A DNA stretch of 64,000 bases from Azonexus sp. (GTDB lineage: Bacteria; Pseudomonadota; Gammaproteobacteria; Burkholderiales; Rhodocyclaceae), in the NCBI GenBank assembly GCA_017983615.1, contig JAGOBB010000001.1:186001-250000 (forward strand), given 5' to 3'. A program made the position numbers and the translations under genes. Below, in pieces: positions 1-6,807 of the stretch; within the stretch, counting starts at the first letter, position 1, and each line of letters begins with the position of its first letter. Under the pieces are notes generated by a model. That model saw only the letters and a list, made by a program, of their open reading frames with translations, did not search any database and was not told the origin of the DNA.

Positions 1-133
1 GCCGCTGCTGAAAGCCGACGGCCTCGACCTGTAGCTGACGGTTGCAGATCGGCACGTCGTGCATCCGGGTCCGGGCGATGGTGTCAAAGGCAGCGACCAG
101 ATCGGACGACGGGTCGGCCGTCCAGACCTTCAT
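1..133 (-). CDS. hupJ: HupJ/HybE-type hydrogenase assembly chaperone (partial, N-terminal 44 residues)
   Basis: The gene runs off the left edge, so only the N-terminus is visible. The reverse-strand ATG is at 133 and its ATGA overlaps the stop of the rubredoxin gene, which indicates translational coupling. The visible protein contains the block RTRMHDVPICN followed by LQVEAVGF, typical of the HybE/HupJ family. Members of that family help fold or proofread the small subunit or its Tat export during [NiFe] hydrogenase maturation. Its position after hupI is the expected hup order. Function is inferred from family and context. Confidence 0.8.
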   Translation of the reverse strand, partial: MKVWTADPSSDLVAAFDTIARTRMHDVPICNRQLQVEAVGFQQR

Positions 134-330
134 TGGCCAAGCACCATGAATTTGTGCGGCGGCGCGTCGCAGCCGGGGCAGCACCAGTCATCAGGTAGTT
201 CGGCGAAGGGCGTGCCGGGCGGGATGCCGCGCACGTCGTCACCCTGCGCCGGATCATAGACCCACCAGCAGATGCCGCACTCCAGCTTGTCGTCGGGTTT
301 GACGCCGAGATGTGAACCTTCGAATCGCAT
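130..330 (-). CDS. hupI: HupI rubredoxin of the hydrogenase operon
   Basis: A 66-residue rubredoxin with the two iron-binding motifs CGIC and CPGC and the conserved YDPAQGD segment between them. Hydrogenase-operon rubredoxins are thought to protect or mature the Fe-S small subunit under oxygen. I chose the ATG at 330, preceded by AGCAGG, over an in-frame start at 360 that has no ribosome site and adds ten residues not typical of the family. The 3' end overlaps hupJ by ATGA. A 167-bp gap holding a palindromic structure separates it from hupH upstream. Confidence 0.93.
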   Translation of the reverse strand: MRFEGSHLGVKPDDKLECGICWWVYDPAQGDDVRGIPPGTPFAELPDDWCCPGCDAPPHKFMVLGQ

Positions 331-375
331 CAGTGGCCTGCTTCGTGATTGGCGGAACAAAATGAAGGCGCAGGA

Positions 376-454
376 TTTGCGCGTCTGGCTAGGCGCGAAC
401 CGCAGCGATAGCTAATGCTATCGCGAGGATGAGCAACAACGCCAGAGGCGCAAA
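376..454 (-). other. Nested palindromic element in the hupH-hupI gap
   Basis: The outer arms TTTGCGCGTCTGGC (376-389) and GCCAGAGGCGCAAA (441-454) are complementary at 13 of 14 positions. Inside lies a perfect 8-bp hairpin, GCGATAGC (405-412) and GCTATCGC (417-424), with a TAAT loop. The transcript from hupH would fold into a two-tier stem about 80 nt long. There is no T run, so it is not a classical terminator. It may be an mRNA processing or stability element between hupH and hupI; this function is inferred. Confidence 0.6.
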
Positions 455-497
455 GACAAGCTTTCATGTTGCGACAATTGCGAAGCAGGCCACCTAA

Positions 498-1361
498 CTA
501 GACTGGTTCCACCATCATGTCGAGGTATTCGCGCAGGCGTTCGATGGAATCGACAAAATCCTCATCGGCGGCCAGCGCCACTTCGGGCATGCCGACAATT
601 TCGATGGAGTTGAGGATCAGCGCATCCATGCTGTTGAAGTACTGCACCCACCAGACGTTCTGCAGCCGCGTGCTGGTGATCCGGCAGTTGCCGTAGCCGC
701 GCGAGAGGATGGACACCTCGCGATGGCCGAGCCAGCCGTACAGCGTGTCGAGGTCGGCATCGCTGACCGGCAATAGCGTCAGGTTGATGATGTGGGCGGC
801 CTCGCCCGGCTGCCAGGCCGCGGCCTGCATGCGGATTTCCTCGACCAGGGCCTGGGCGTTCATGCAGCCGGCCGGGTAGTCCGGGGCCGGCAGGTCGGCG
901 CTTGCGGTGGCCAGCATGGTTTCGGTCAGCGCGGCCGGGATGGCGCCGGTTTCCAGTCGGTCGACGACCATCGCGCCATCGTCGGCGACCTTCAGGACAC
1001 GCCAGATGCCGGAGAAGGCCGTTTCCTGCACGCGCCAGTGTTGCGGCGCCGTGGTAAAGGCGCTGACTTCGCCGAAGCCGAGCGACTGGTTGATGACGTC
1101 GCGCATCGTCGCATCGAGATCGCGCAGGTTCAGCGTGGCGCCGCCGGCAAAGCCGACTTTCTCGGCCTGATCGACATAGGCACCGAGCAGGCTGGCGGCC
1201 CGATTGACGACCTCAGGCGGCACGTTGTCGGGCAGCCGTGGCTGCGAGAAGGTTTCCATGCCTTTGGGCATGGGCAGGTAATCGGGCGCTTCCTCGCCCT
1301 GCGAGCCGGGGCCCATGGCGACAACGGAAATCGGGAAGGGACGCATCGTGGAGGGGTTCAT
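498..1361 (-). CDS. hupH: HupH/HyaF-type hydrogenase maturation protein
   Basis: A 287-residue HupH/HyaF family protein. The N-terminus (PFPISVVAMGPGSQ) and the C-terminal block with RGYGNCRITSTRL and VWWVQYFNSMD fit the family. HyaF-like proteins act in maturation of the Fe-S small subunit of uptake hydrogenases, especially during oxic growth. The ATG at 1361 is used because AAGGAG lies about 9 nt upstream. A TTG two codons earlier is an unlikely start. The start overlaps the hupG stop as ATGA, so translation is probably coupled. It is followed by the palindromic gap before hupI. Confidence 0.92.
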   Translation of the reverse strand: MNPSTMRPFPISVVAMGPGSQGEEAPDYLPMPKGMETFSQPRLPDNVPPEVVNRAASLLGAYVDQAEKVGFAGGATLNLRDLDATMRDVINQSLGFGEVSAFTTAPQHWRVQETAFSGIWRVLKVADDGAMVVDRLETGAIPAALTETMLATASADLPAPDYPAGCMNAQALVEEIRMQAAAWQPGEAAHIINLTLLPVSDADLDTLYGWLGHREVSILSRGYGNCRITSTRLQNVWWVQYFNSMDALILNSIEIVGMPEVALAADEDFVDSIERLREYLDMMVEPV

Positions 1362-1834
1362 GCGCAAGCTCCTTGCGGGTGGGCGGCGACGACGGGAATG
1401 CCGATCGGCTTCGGTTGGGCCGGGCCATCGAGCAGCCGGGCGACTTCGTTCTGGTATTCGTTCCAGTCGCGGATGCCGTTGAGCACGCCGACAAACTGGC
1501 CGTCGCGCAGGAAAACAACGGCCGGCGCCCGGGGCACGCCATATTGCTGCATCAGGGCCGGGGCAACATCGGGGCAGGCGACCCAGCGGCTCACCTGCTC
1601 GCCGAGCGGCTTCAGCGCTTCGGGCAGGATCACGCAGGCATCCAGCACTTCGAGATTGCGCTGCGGGTCTTCGGTCAGCAGCAGGGCGGTCAGGCCGGCC
1701 GGAAATTCAGAAATGCTACGGTCGGCCGGAAATTTTGCCGAAAATTGAAAAAATCCGTGCTTCTGCACCATTCGGCCAATGGCCGTTTCCAGCTTTTCTA
1801 GCGAAGTCGGGCCGGCTTTGAGTTGGAGGCTCAT
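1358..1834 (-). CDS. hupG: HupG/HyaE-type thioredoxin-like hydrogenase chaperone
   Basis: A 158-residue HyaE/HupG family protein with a thioredoxin-like fold. The cis-proline region GVPRAPAVVFLRDG near residue 105 and the downstream DWNEYQNEV helix are visible. The redox CxxC is absent, as usual for the family. HyaE binds the Tat signal-bearing small subunit before export. Both ends overlap neighbouring genes as ATGA. The DNA for FPADRSIS near residue 36 is one copy of the window's dispersed 12-bp core repeat (1712-1723), so this loop may carry an inserted sequence. Confidence 0.9.
   Translation of the reverse strand: MSLQLKAGPTSLEKLETAIGRMVQKHGFFQFSAKFPADRSISEFPAGLTALLLTEDPQRNLEVLDACVILPEALKPLGEQVSRWVACPDVAPALMQQYGVPRAPAVVFLRDGQFVGVLNGIRDWNEYQNEVARLLDGPAQPKPIGIPVVAAHPQGACA
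1712..1746 (+). repeat. Dispersed core repeat, copy 1 (inside hupG)
   Basis: Exact core AATGCTACGGTC at 1712-1723, followed by GGCCGG, AAATTTT, GCCG and AAAA. It lies in the hupG coding sequence on the opposite strand and is read there as DRSI. The reading frame stays open through it. Confidence 0.85.
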
Positions 1835-2133
1835 GATTGTTGTGTCCTCAGGAAATCGGGAAGTTGGGGTTCGCGGTCGAGATCGGCGAAGAAGGCGGCA
1901 AAATCGGTGGCGCCGGATTGCGCCGCTTCCAGCGCGTCCAGCGCCGCATTGATGGCGGCGGCACGCTCGGCATCGACAACCTCGCGCGCCGCATTGAGGA
2001 AGGTCACCAGCCAGGTGCCCGGCGCCTGTTGGCCGACCAGGCTGAGATCGACCCGGACTTCGCCATTGCGCCCGGCACAGCGGGCGAAATGTTCGCCGCA
2101 CTCAAGCACCTGAACGGGAATACCAAGGCACAT
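1831..2133 (-). CDS. hupF: HupF/HypC-type hydrogenase large-subunit chaperone
   Basis: A 100-residue HypC/HupF family protein that begins MCLGIPVQVLE. Cys2 is the residue that binds the Fe(CN)2CO precursor and the large-subunit precursor. I take the ATG at 2133, one base after the hupD stop, because the family always starts MCLGIP. An upstream in-frame start would add five residues inside hupD. The C-terminal extension after residue 70 is typical of HupF rather than HypC. HupF proteins are reported to protect the large-subunit precursor under oxygen. Confidence 0.94.
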   Translation of the reverse strand: MCLGIPVQVLECGEHFARCAGRNGEVRVDLSLVGQQAPGTWLVTFLNAAREVVDAERAAAINAALDALEAAQSGATDFAAFFADLDREPQLPDFLRTQQS

Positions 2134-2134
2134 C

Positions 2135-2749
2135 TCAGGCGCTTTCAATGTTCAGGAAACGGGCGTCACCGAGACGGTAGGCCTGGTCGGCCGGTGGCCG
2201 TTCGCCTTCGTAGACGTCAATGGCCAGCGCCGCATCGGTGATCCCTTCGGCCGTGCCCTGACGGACGCTGGCTGGCGCGCCCCAGCTCGCCAGCCACTTG
2301 AAGGCGACATCGAGTGCCGGCCGCATCTGCGCCTTGACGATGTCGCGCAGGCTGCCGCCATAGTCTTCCAGTTCTTCCGGCTGGACGCCAATCAGCACCA
2401 GTTCCTTGGGTAGCTTGCCGGTCAGTTCGGCGGCCATCAGCACTTCCTGAAAGCCGGTCTGGTGCAGGCTCATCTTCTTGGCGCCCATGAAACGCGGCAC
2501 CTGGTCGCCGATCACCTCGCGCAGCGTGCCGGGTTCGTCGCCGTAATCGACCGCGTCGAAAACCAGCAGGCAATCAGCCTCCTGCACGTAGGGCAACAGA
2601 TAGAGACCCTGCGTGCCGCCATCCATCAACGTCACCTGCGGCGGGAACTGCCAGCCGCTGTTGAGTGCCTCGACGCAGCGCACGCCGAAGCCTTCGTCCG
2701 CCCACAGGATGTTGCCGATACCGAGGACCAGAATGCGTTTGGTCGTCAT
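2135..2749 (-). CDS. hupD: HupD hydrogenase maturation endopeptidase
   Basis: A 204-residue member of the HyaD/HybD/HupD protease family, which cuts the C-terminal tail of the nickel-loaded large subunit. Visible signatures are RILVLGIGNILWADEGFG at the N-terminus (the acidic residues include a Ni ligand), VFDAVDYGD near residue 70, and the SLHQTGFQ histidine block. The ATG at 2749 starts the conserved sequence directly; the longer open frame upstream contains a terminator-like hairpin. It is separated from hupC by a 172-bp gap with a small ORF and a hairpin, unlike the tight spacing elsewhere in the operon. Confidence 0.95.
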   Translation of the reverse strand: MTTKRILVLGIGNILWADEGFGVRCVEALNSGWQFPPQVTLMDGGTQGLYLLPYVQEADCLLVFDAVDYGDEPGTLREVIGDQVPRFMGAKKMSLHQTGFQEVLMAAELTGKLPKELVLIGVQPEELEDYGGSLRDIVKAQMRPALDVAFKWLASWGAPASVRQGTAEGITDAALAIDVYEGERPPADQAYRLGDARFLNIESA

Positions 2750-2761
2750 TGAAAGCCTCTG

Positions 2762-2799
2762 AAAAAATGCCCCGGGCACACTACCGCGCACGCCCGGGG
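2762..2799 (-). terminator. Rho-independent terminator or attenuator between hupC and hupD
   Basis: On the reverse strand, arms CCCCGGGC (2770-2777) and GCCCGGGG (2792-2799) form an 8-bp GC-only stem with a 14-nt loop, followed by CAT and six Ts. It sits just upstream of hupD. It would let the structural genes hupSLC be transcribed more than the maturation genes downstream. Confidence 0.75.
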
Positions 2800-2817
2800 A
2801 AAACCAAGGAAGACTCT

Positions 2818-2922
2818 TTAGTCCGGACTGAAGGCCAGGCGCCGCTGGGGCAAGGCGGACGCGCGCAGACAGTGCATTTGCACGGCAAGCACCGACAACG
2901 CAGCCCTGGCAAGCATGGCCAT
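2818..2922 (-). CDS. Possible 34-residue peptide coupled to hupC
   Basis: Reverse-strand ATG at 2922 overlaps the hupC stop as TGATG, a common sign of translational coupling. The frame gives a 34-residue peptide that starts MAMLARAALS and contains HCL at residues 17-19. A similar coupled frame follows tolQ at 52433, with HCL at the same residues. Much of the likeness is at DNA level, with compensating indels. It may be a real small protein, or a structured RNA that happens to be open. No known family is recognised. Confidence 0.35.
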   Translation of the reverse strand: MAMLARAALSVLAVQMHCLRASALPQRRLAFSPD

Positions 2923-2928
2923 CAGTCC
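2825..2928 (-). repeat. Stop-codon-anchored inverted repeat in the hupC-hupD gap
   Basis: Arms GGACTGAAGGCC (2825-2836) and GGCCATCAGTCC (2917-2928) are complementary at 11 of 12 positions. The right arm contains the hupC stop codon. The interior shares a stretch of about 55 nt with the tolQ-tolR gap, including GACAGTGC and TGCACGGC around a small hairpin, and AAGC.TGGCCAT at the end. Confidence 0.6.
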
Positions 2929-3626
2929 TTGAACATCCGCCAGCCGGAAATCATCGTTGAGATCAGCGACTGCCGGCTCATGATGTCCTCGCGGATCGCC
3001 GCGTAGACATGCACCAGCACGAAAGTCATCATGATCCACATGCCCAGCCGGTGCAGGTTATGCACCTGCAGCGAGCCGCCGAGCGCCGGGATGACCCAGC
3101 CGAACAGGCTGTCCTGCCAGCTACCCAGCCCGGCGCCTTCGCTGTACAGCGCGAAGCCGGTAAACAACATGCCAACTGCCAGCACCGTGAAGAAGAAGAA
3201 CATCATCAGCTGTGCCATCGGGTTGTGGCCGACGTATTTCTTCGGGGTCTTTTCGAGGAACAGGTACCAGCGCAACTCGAAGAAGACCTCGCTCCACCAC
3301 TGCGGATTAGTGATCGGCAGCTTGAAGATCTGCTTGGCGTGATGGTTGCCGACGATGGCCCAGTAAACCCGGCCGAGCAGCCCGACGGCGAAGATGTAGG
3401 CGGCGGCGAAATGGGCGAAGCGGATGTAGCCCAAGACAAAATTCTCGGCCGCCTCGCCGGGCACCGTCGGCAAGGGTTTGCCGATGAAATACCCGGTCAC
3501 CGCCAGCACCACTATGGCCAGGGCGTTAACCCAGTGCCACAGCCGGACCGGCGCTTCGTAGACATAGATCGAACGGACCTGTTTGCCGTGTCGCTCGGCT
3601 TCCAGCATGTCCTGTTGAGAGAGCAT
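2922..3626 (-). CDS. hupC: HupC/HoxZ cytochrome b subunit of uptake hydrogenase
   Basis: A 234-residue Ni/Fe-hydrogenase b-type cytochrome. It anchors the HupSL dimer to the inner membrane and passes electrons to the quinone pool. Four or five hydrophobic segments are visible, with histidines in the expected places: RLWHWVNAL in helix 1, IRFAHFAAAYIF in helix 2, and LHRLGMWIMMTFVLVHVY near the C-terminus. The start at 3626 has a strong AAAGGAGG about 5 nt upstream. It lies 22 bp after hupL. The DNA just after the stop is part of an inverted repeat shared with the tol cluster. Confidence 0.96.
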   Translation of the reverse strand: MLSQQDMLEAERHGKQVRSIYVYEAPVRLWHWVNALAIVVLAVTGYFIGKPLPTVPGEAAENFVLGYIRFAHFAAAYIFAVGLLGRVYWAIVGNHHAKQIFKLPITNPQWWSEVFFELRWYLFLEKTPKKYVGHNPMAQLMMFFFFTVLAVGMLFTGFALYSEGAGLGSWQDSLFGWVIPALGGSLQVHNLHRLGMWIMMTFVLVHVYAAIREDIMSRQSLISTMISGWRMFKD

Positions 3627-3648
3627 GATTGCCTCCTTTCCGGACCGC

Positions 3649-5439
3649 TTAGCGGACCTTGACCGACGTCATTTCCTGGCCGTCCGGGCTCATCACGTGC
3701 GTCGAGCAGGCCAGGCAGGGATCGAAGGAATGCAGCGTGCGCAGGATTTCCAGAGGCTCGTCCGCCTTGGCCACCGGGGTGTCCATCAACGAGGCCTCGA
3801 AGGCACCGATCTGGCCCTTGTGGTCACGCGGACCGCCGTTCCAGGTGGTCGGCACGACGCACTGGTAGTTGTCGATCTTGGTGTCCTTGATCTTGATCCA
3901 GTGGCCGAGCGCGCCGCGCGGGGCTTCGGTGAAGCCGGCGCCCATCGCCTCCTTCGGCCAGGTGCTCGGCTCCCACTTCTCGATGTTGGCGGTGTTGAGG
4001 TCGCCAGCTTTCAGATTGGCCATCAGCTTCTCGAAGAAGTAGAGCTGCTTGTGCGCCGCCCACTGGCATTCCAGGCCGCGCGCCGCAGTGCGACCCAGCG
4101 TCGAGAACAGTGCGGTGACCGGGGCGTCGAGTTCCTTCAACAGGGCATCGACCGGCTCCTTGAACTCCTTGTTGCCCTGGGCGTAGCCGATGATGTAGCG
4201 GGCCAGCGGGCCGACTTCCATGGCGTGGCCGCGCCAGCGCGGCGCCTTGATCCACGAATATTTGCCGCCTTCGTCGAGCTCCTTGATGTTGGTCTTGGTG
4301 CCCTTGGTGTTCGGGCCGAGCACGAAGCTCGGCTCGGTCACGCCGTCGAAGGGGTGCAGGCCCTTGGTTTCGTCCGGGTACTTGTACCAGGAGTGAGCGA
4401 CGTATTCCTGGATCTGCTCCGGGTCCTTGAGATCAACCTCATGCACCTTGGACAGGTCGCCGTTGATGATCGCGCCACGCGGCAGCAGCAGGTTGCCGGC
4501 CGAGTAGTCGTTGGCCTTGTCCGGGATGTCACCGTAGGACATGACGTTCTTGCCTGACAGGCCGCCGCCGTACAGCCAGCCTTTGTAGAACTTGGCGATG
4601 GCGATCAGGTCGGGAATGTAGACCTGCTCGGTGAATTCGATGCAGCGCTCGATGATGCTCTTGACCAGGTTCAGGCGTTCCATGTTGATGGCGCCGACCG
4701 CCCCCGTTCCTTCGAGATTGATCGCGCAGGGCACGCCACCAACCAGCCAGTTCGGGTGCGGGTTCTTGCCGCCGAAGATGGTGTGGACCTTGACGATTTC
4801 CTTCTGGAAGTCGAGGGCTTCGAGGTAGTGCGCGACCGCCATCAGGTTGGCTTCCGGCGGCAGCTTGTAGGCCGGATTGCCCCAGTAGCCGTTCATGAAG
4901 GGGCCGAGCTGGCCGGATTCGACGAATTTCTTCAGGCGGTTCTGGATGTCGCGAAAATAGCCCGGCGACGACAGCGGCCAGCTCGAAATGCTCTGGGCCA
5001 GCGCCGAGGTCGCCTTCGGGTCGGCCTTCAGCGCCGACACGACATCGACCCAGTCGAGCGCGTGCAGGTGGTAGAAGTGCACGAGGTGGTCATGCACCTG
5101 CAGGTTGAGCTGCATGATGTTGCGGATGCTGTTGGCGTTTTCCGGGATCTGGATCTTCAGCGCATCCTCGACGGCGCGCACCGAGGTCAGCGCATGGGTG
5201 CCGGTACAGACACCGCAGATGCGTTCGGTGAAGGCCCAGGCGTCGCGCGGATCGCGGCCCTTGAGGATGACTTCCAGACCGCGCCACATGGTGCCGGTGG
5301 ACACGGCATTGCGGATGACGTTCTTGTCATCGAGATTCACCTCGACACGCAGGTGACCCTCGATGCGGCAGACCGGATCGACGACGACGCGCTTGCCGGA
5401 GTTGTCGAGCTTGAAGCCCTGGGTTTCGTAGGCAGCCAT
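3649..5439 (-). CDS. hupL: Uptake [NiFe] hydrogenase large subunit
   Basis: A 596-residue catalytic subunit that oxidises H2 at a Ni-Fe(CN)2CO centre on the periplasmic side. The two nickel-binding motifs are present: [10 protein letters not shown] near residue 73 and [10 protein letters not shown] near the C-terminus. The 15 residues after the motif histidine are the tail removed by HupD. The protein closely resembles Ralstonia HoxG throughout, for example [20 protein letters not shown]. It starts one base after the hupS stop, so the two subunits are translationally coupled. It travels to the periplasm with the Tat-exported small subunit and has no signal peptide itself. Confidence 0.98.
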   Translation of the reverse strand: MAAYETQGFKLDNSGKRVVVDPVCRIEGHLRVEVNLDDKNVIRNAVSTGTMWRGLEVILKGRDPRDAWAFTERICGVCTGTHALTSVRAVEDALKIQIPENANSIRNIMQLNLQVHDHLVHFYHLHALDWVDVVSALKADPKATSALAQSISSWPLSSPGYFRDIQNRLKKFVESGQLGPFMNGYWGNPAYKLPPEANLMAVAHYLEALDFQKEIVKVHTIFGGKNPHPNWLVGGVPCAINLEGTGAVGAINMERLNLVKSIIERCIEFTEQVYIPDLIAIAKFYKGWLYGGGLSGKNVMSYGDIPDKANDYSAGNLLLPRGAIINGDLSKVHEVDLKDPEQIQEYVAHSWYKYPDETKGLHPFDGVTEPSFVLGPNTKGTKTNIKELDEGGKYSWIKAPRWRGHAMEVGPLARYIIGYAQGNKEFKEPVDALLKELDAPVTALFSTLGRTAARGLECQWAAHKQLYFFEKLMANLKAGDLNTANIEKWEPSTWPKEAMGAGFTEAPRGALGHWIKIKDTKIDNYQCVVPTTWNGGPRDHKGQIGAFEASLMDTPVAKADEPLEILRTLHSFDPCLACSTHVMSPDGQEMTSVKVR

Positions 5440-5440
5440 C

Positions 5441-6532
5441 TTATTTTTCCCCCTTCTGTTCTTCGGTCTCGCCGGCCTTCTGGCGGGCGCGGGCCAATGC
5501 CGTCACGGCGGCATGGGCGGCAATCGCAGCGCCGACGGTGCCGGCAGCAGCCTTGCCGATGGTGTCGGCATTCGACTCGGCACCGAACGGCGTGATCGAG
5601 GTCACCCGGTCGTAGAAGCTGCCCTTGTCCCAGAAGCCCTCTTCCGAGCAGCCGATACAGCCGTGGCCAGACTGCACCGGCCAGCTGACACCGCCATTCC
5701 AGCGCATCGACGAGCAGGCGTTGTAGGTGGTCGGGCCCTTGCAGCCCATCTTGTACAGGCAGTAGCCCTTGCGCGAACCCTCGTCGTCCCAGGCTTCGGC
5801 GAACTGGCCGGCATCGAAGTGGCCGCGGCGATAGCACTTGTCGTGGATACGCTGGCCGTAGAACATCTTTGGGCGGCCCTGGCGATCGAGTTCGGGGATG
5901 CGGTCAAAGGTCAGCATGTAGGTGACGACGCCGGTCATCACTTCGGCGATCGGCGGGCAGCCCGGGACGTTGATGATCGGCTTGCCAGAAATCACCTTGT
6001 GCACCGGTGTGGCGCGGGTCGGGTTCGGCTTGGCGGCCTGGACGCAGCCGTAGGATGCGCAGGCACCCCAACTGATGATCGCCTTCGCGTCGGCGCAGGT
6101 TTCTTTCAAGACTTCGACGAAGGGCCGGCCACCGTGGATGCAGAACATGCCGTCCTCGTTGAGCGGCGGATTGCCCTCGACGGCAACGATGTAGTTGCCC
6201 TTGTACTTCTTCTTGACTTCTTCGATGATCGCCTCGGCCTGATGACCAGCGGCGGCCATCAGTGTGTCGTCGTAGTCGAGGGAGAGCATCGAGAGCACGA
6301 CATCCTTGGTCAGCGGGTGCGCCGAGCGGATGAAGGATTCCGAGCAGCAGGTGCATTCGAGCCCGTGCAGCCAGATCACCGGCGTCCGGGCCTTGGTTTC
6401 CAGCGCATGGGCGATGCGCGGAGCGGCGGCGCTGCCCAGCCCGAGCGATGTCGCTGTCAGGCTGCAGAATTTCAGGAAACTGCGCCGGGTAATACCCTGG
6501 CGGCGCAGTACTTCATAAAAGGTCTCGGTCAC
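5441..6532 (-). CDS. hupS: Uptake [NiFe] hydrogenase small subunit, oxygen-tolerant type
   Basis: A 363-residue Fe-S subunit with an N-terminal Tat signal (TRRSFLKF) and likely cleavage after AHA. Counting from the mature LETK end, ECTCC gives Cys17, Cys19 and Cys20, and GACASYGC matches Cys115 and Cys120 of HoxK. Together with the fourth canonical cysteine, these are the six cysteines of the proximal [4Fe-3S] cluster of oxygen-tolerant group 1d enzymes. A hydrophobic C-terminal anchor is present. I choose the GTG at 6532: it has GGGGGA 7 nt upstream and gives [12 protein letters not shown], as in homologues. An ATG at 6574 would lie upstream of the predicted transcription start. Confidence 0.95.
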   Translation of the reverse strand: MTETFYEVLRRQGITRRSFLKFCSLTATSLGLGSAAAPRIAHALETKARTPVIWLHGLECTCCSESFIRSAHPLTKDVVLSMLSLDYDDTLMAAAGHQAEAIIEEVKKKYKGNYIVAVEGNPPLNEDGMFCIHGGRPFVEVLKETCADAKAIISWGACASYGCVQAAKPNPTRATPVHKVISGKPIINVPGCPPIAEVMTGVVTYMLTFDRIPELDRQGRPKMFYGQRIHDKCYRRGHFDAGQFAEAWDDEGSRKGYCLYKMGCKGPTTYNACSSMRWNGGVSWPVQSGHGCIGCSEEGFWDKGSFYDRVTSITPFGAESNADTIGKAAAGTVGAAIAAHAAVTALARARQKAGETEEQKGEK

Positions 6533-6577
6533 TGGTTTGTCCCCCGTTGGTTTTGTTGCCACGTGGGGAGCCATTAC

Positions 6578-6592
6578 GCAAGGCGTATGCCA
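6578..6592 (-). promoter_or_regulatory. Sigma54-type -24/-12 promoter for hupS
   Basis: The reverse strand reads TGGCATACGCCTTGC, with the GG and GC elements in the exact -24/-12 spacing. Only the base after TTGC departs from consensus. The predicted start near 6566 leaves a leader of about 34 nt before the hupS GTG. Related HoxKG operons in Ralstonia depend on sigma54, which supports the call. Confidence 0.65.
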
Positions 6593-6614
6593 CAGCCGCG
6601 AATTGTGGAATTAA

Positions 6615-6628
6615 TTGATTTGAATCAA
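6615..6628. promoter_or_regulatory. FNR/Anr box 1
   Basis: TTGATTTGAATCAA is a perfect match to the FNR/Anr consensus TTGAT-N4-ATCAA. Its centre is about 55 bp upstream of the predicted hupS transcription start, so it could act on the hydrogenase promoter. Confidence 0.7.
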
Positions 6629-6681
6629 TGCGCTTTGTCGCATTGATCGCGAGCCGGCAACGACTGGCACCCCGATCACAC

Positions 6682-6695
6682 CTGATCAGCATCAA
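6682..6695. promoter_or_regulatory. FNR/Anr-like box 2 (one mismatch)
   Basis: CTGATCAGCATCAA matches the TTGAT-N4-ATCAA consensus at nine of ten specified positions. It is the middle of three such sites between hupS and the divergent c-di-GMP gene. Confidence 0.45.
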
Positions 6696-6702
6696 TCCAC
6701 GA

Positions 6703-6719
6703 TGGAAATAAACTTTCCA
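6703..6719. promoter_or_regulatory. 17-bp palindrome TGGAAA-N5-TTTCCA
   Basis: A perfect inverted repeat with a 5-bp centre lies about 140 bp upstream of the predicted sigma54 start of hupS. That is a normal distance for an enhancer-binding activator site. No specific regulator can be named. Confidence 0.4.
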
Positions 6720-6743
6720 CAAATAAATCGGTCAGTGAGTCGA

Positions 6744-6786
6744 TTGATCCCCATCAATCTGTCCCGGCAAAAAATCGTTCTAGAAT
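6744..6786 (+). promoter_or_regulatory. Class II FNR-type promoter of the CBS-GGDEF-EAL gene
   Basis: TTGATCCCCATCAA (6744-6757) is a perfect FNR/Anr box. A -10 element, TAGAAT, lies at 6781-6786. With a start near 6792 the box is centred at about -41.5, the classical position for FNR activation. AGGAGG follows at 6795-6800, so the leader would be very short. Confidence 0.65.
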
Positions 6787-6807
6787 GAATGCATAGGAGG
6801 AAGGCGC

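Noticed and set aside
387-466. A hydrophobic frame (LALLLILAIALAIAAVRA) on the reverse strand in the hupH-hupI gap
   Set aside because: No in-frame ATG or GTG and no ribosome site; a nearby ATG is in another frame. The sequence is better explained by the palindrome.
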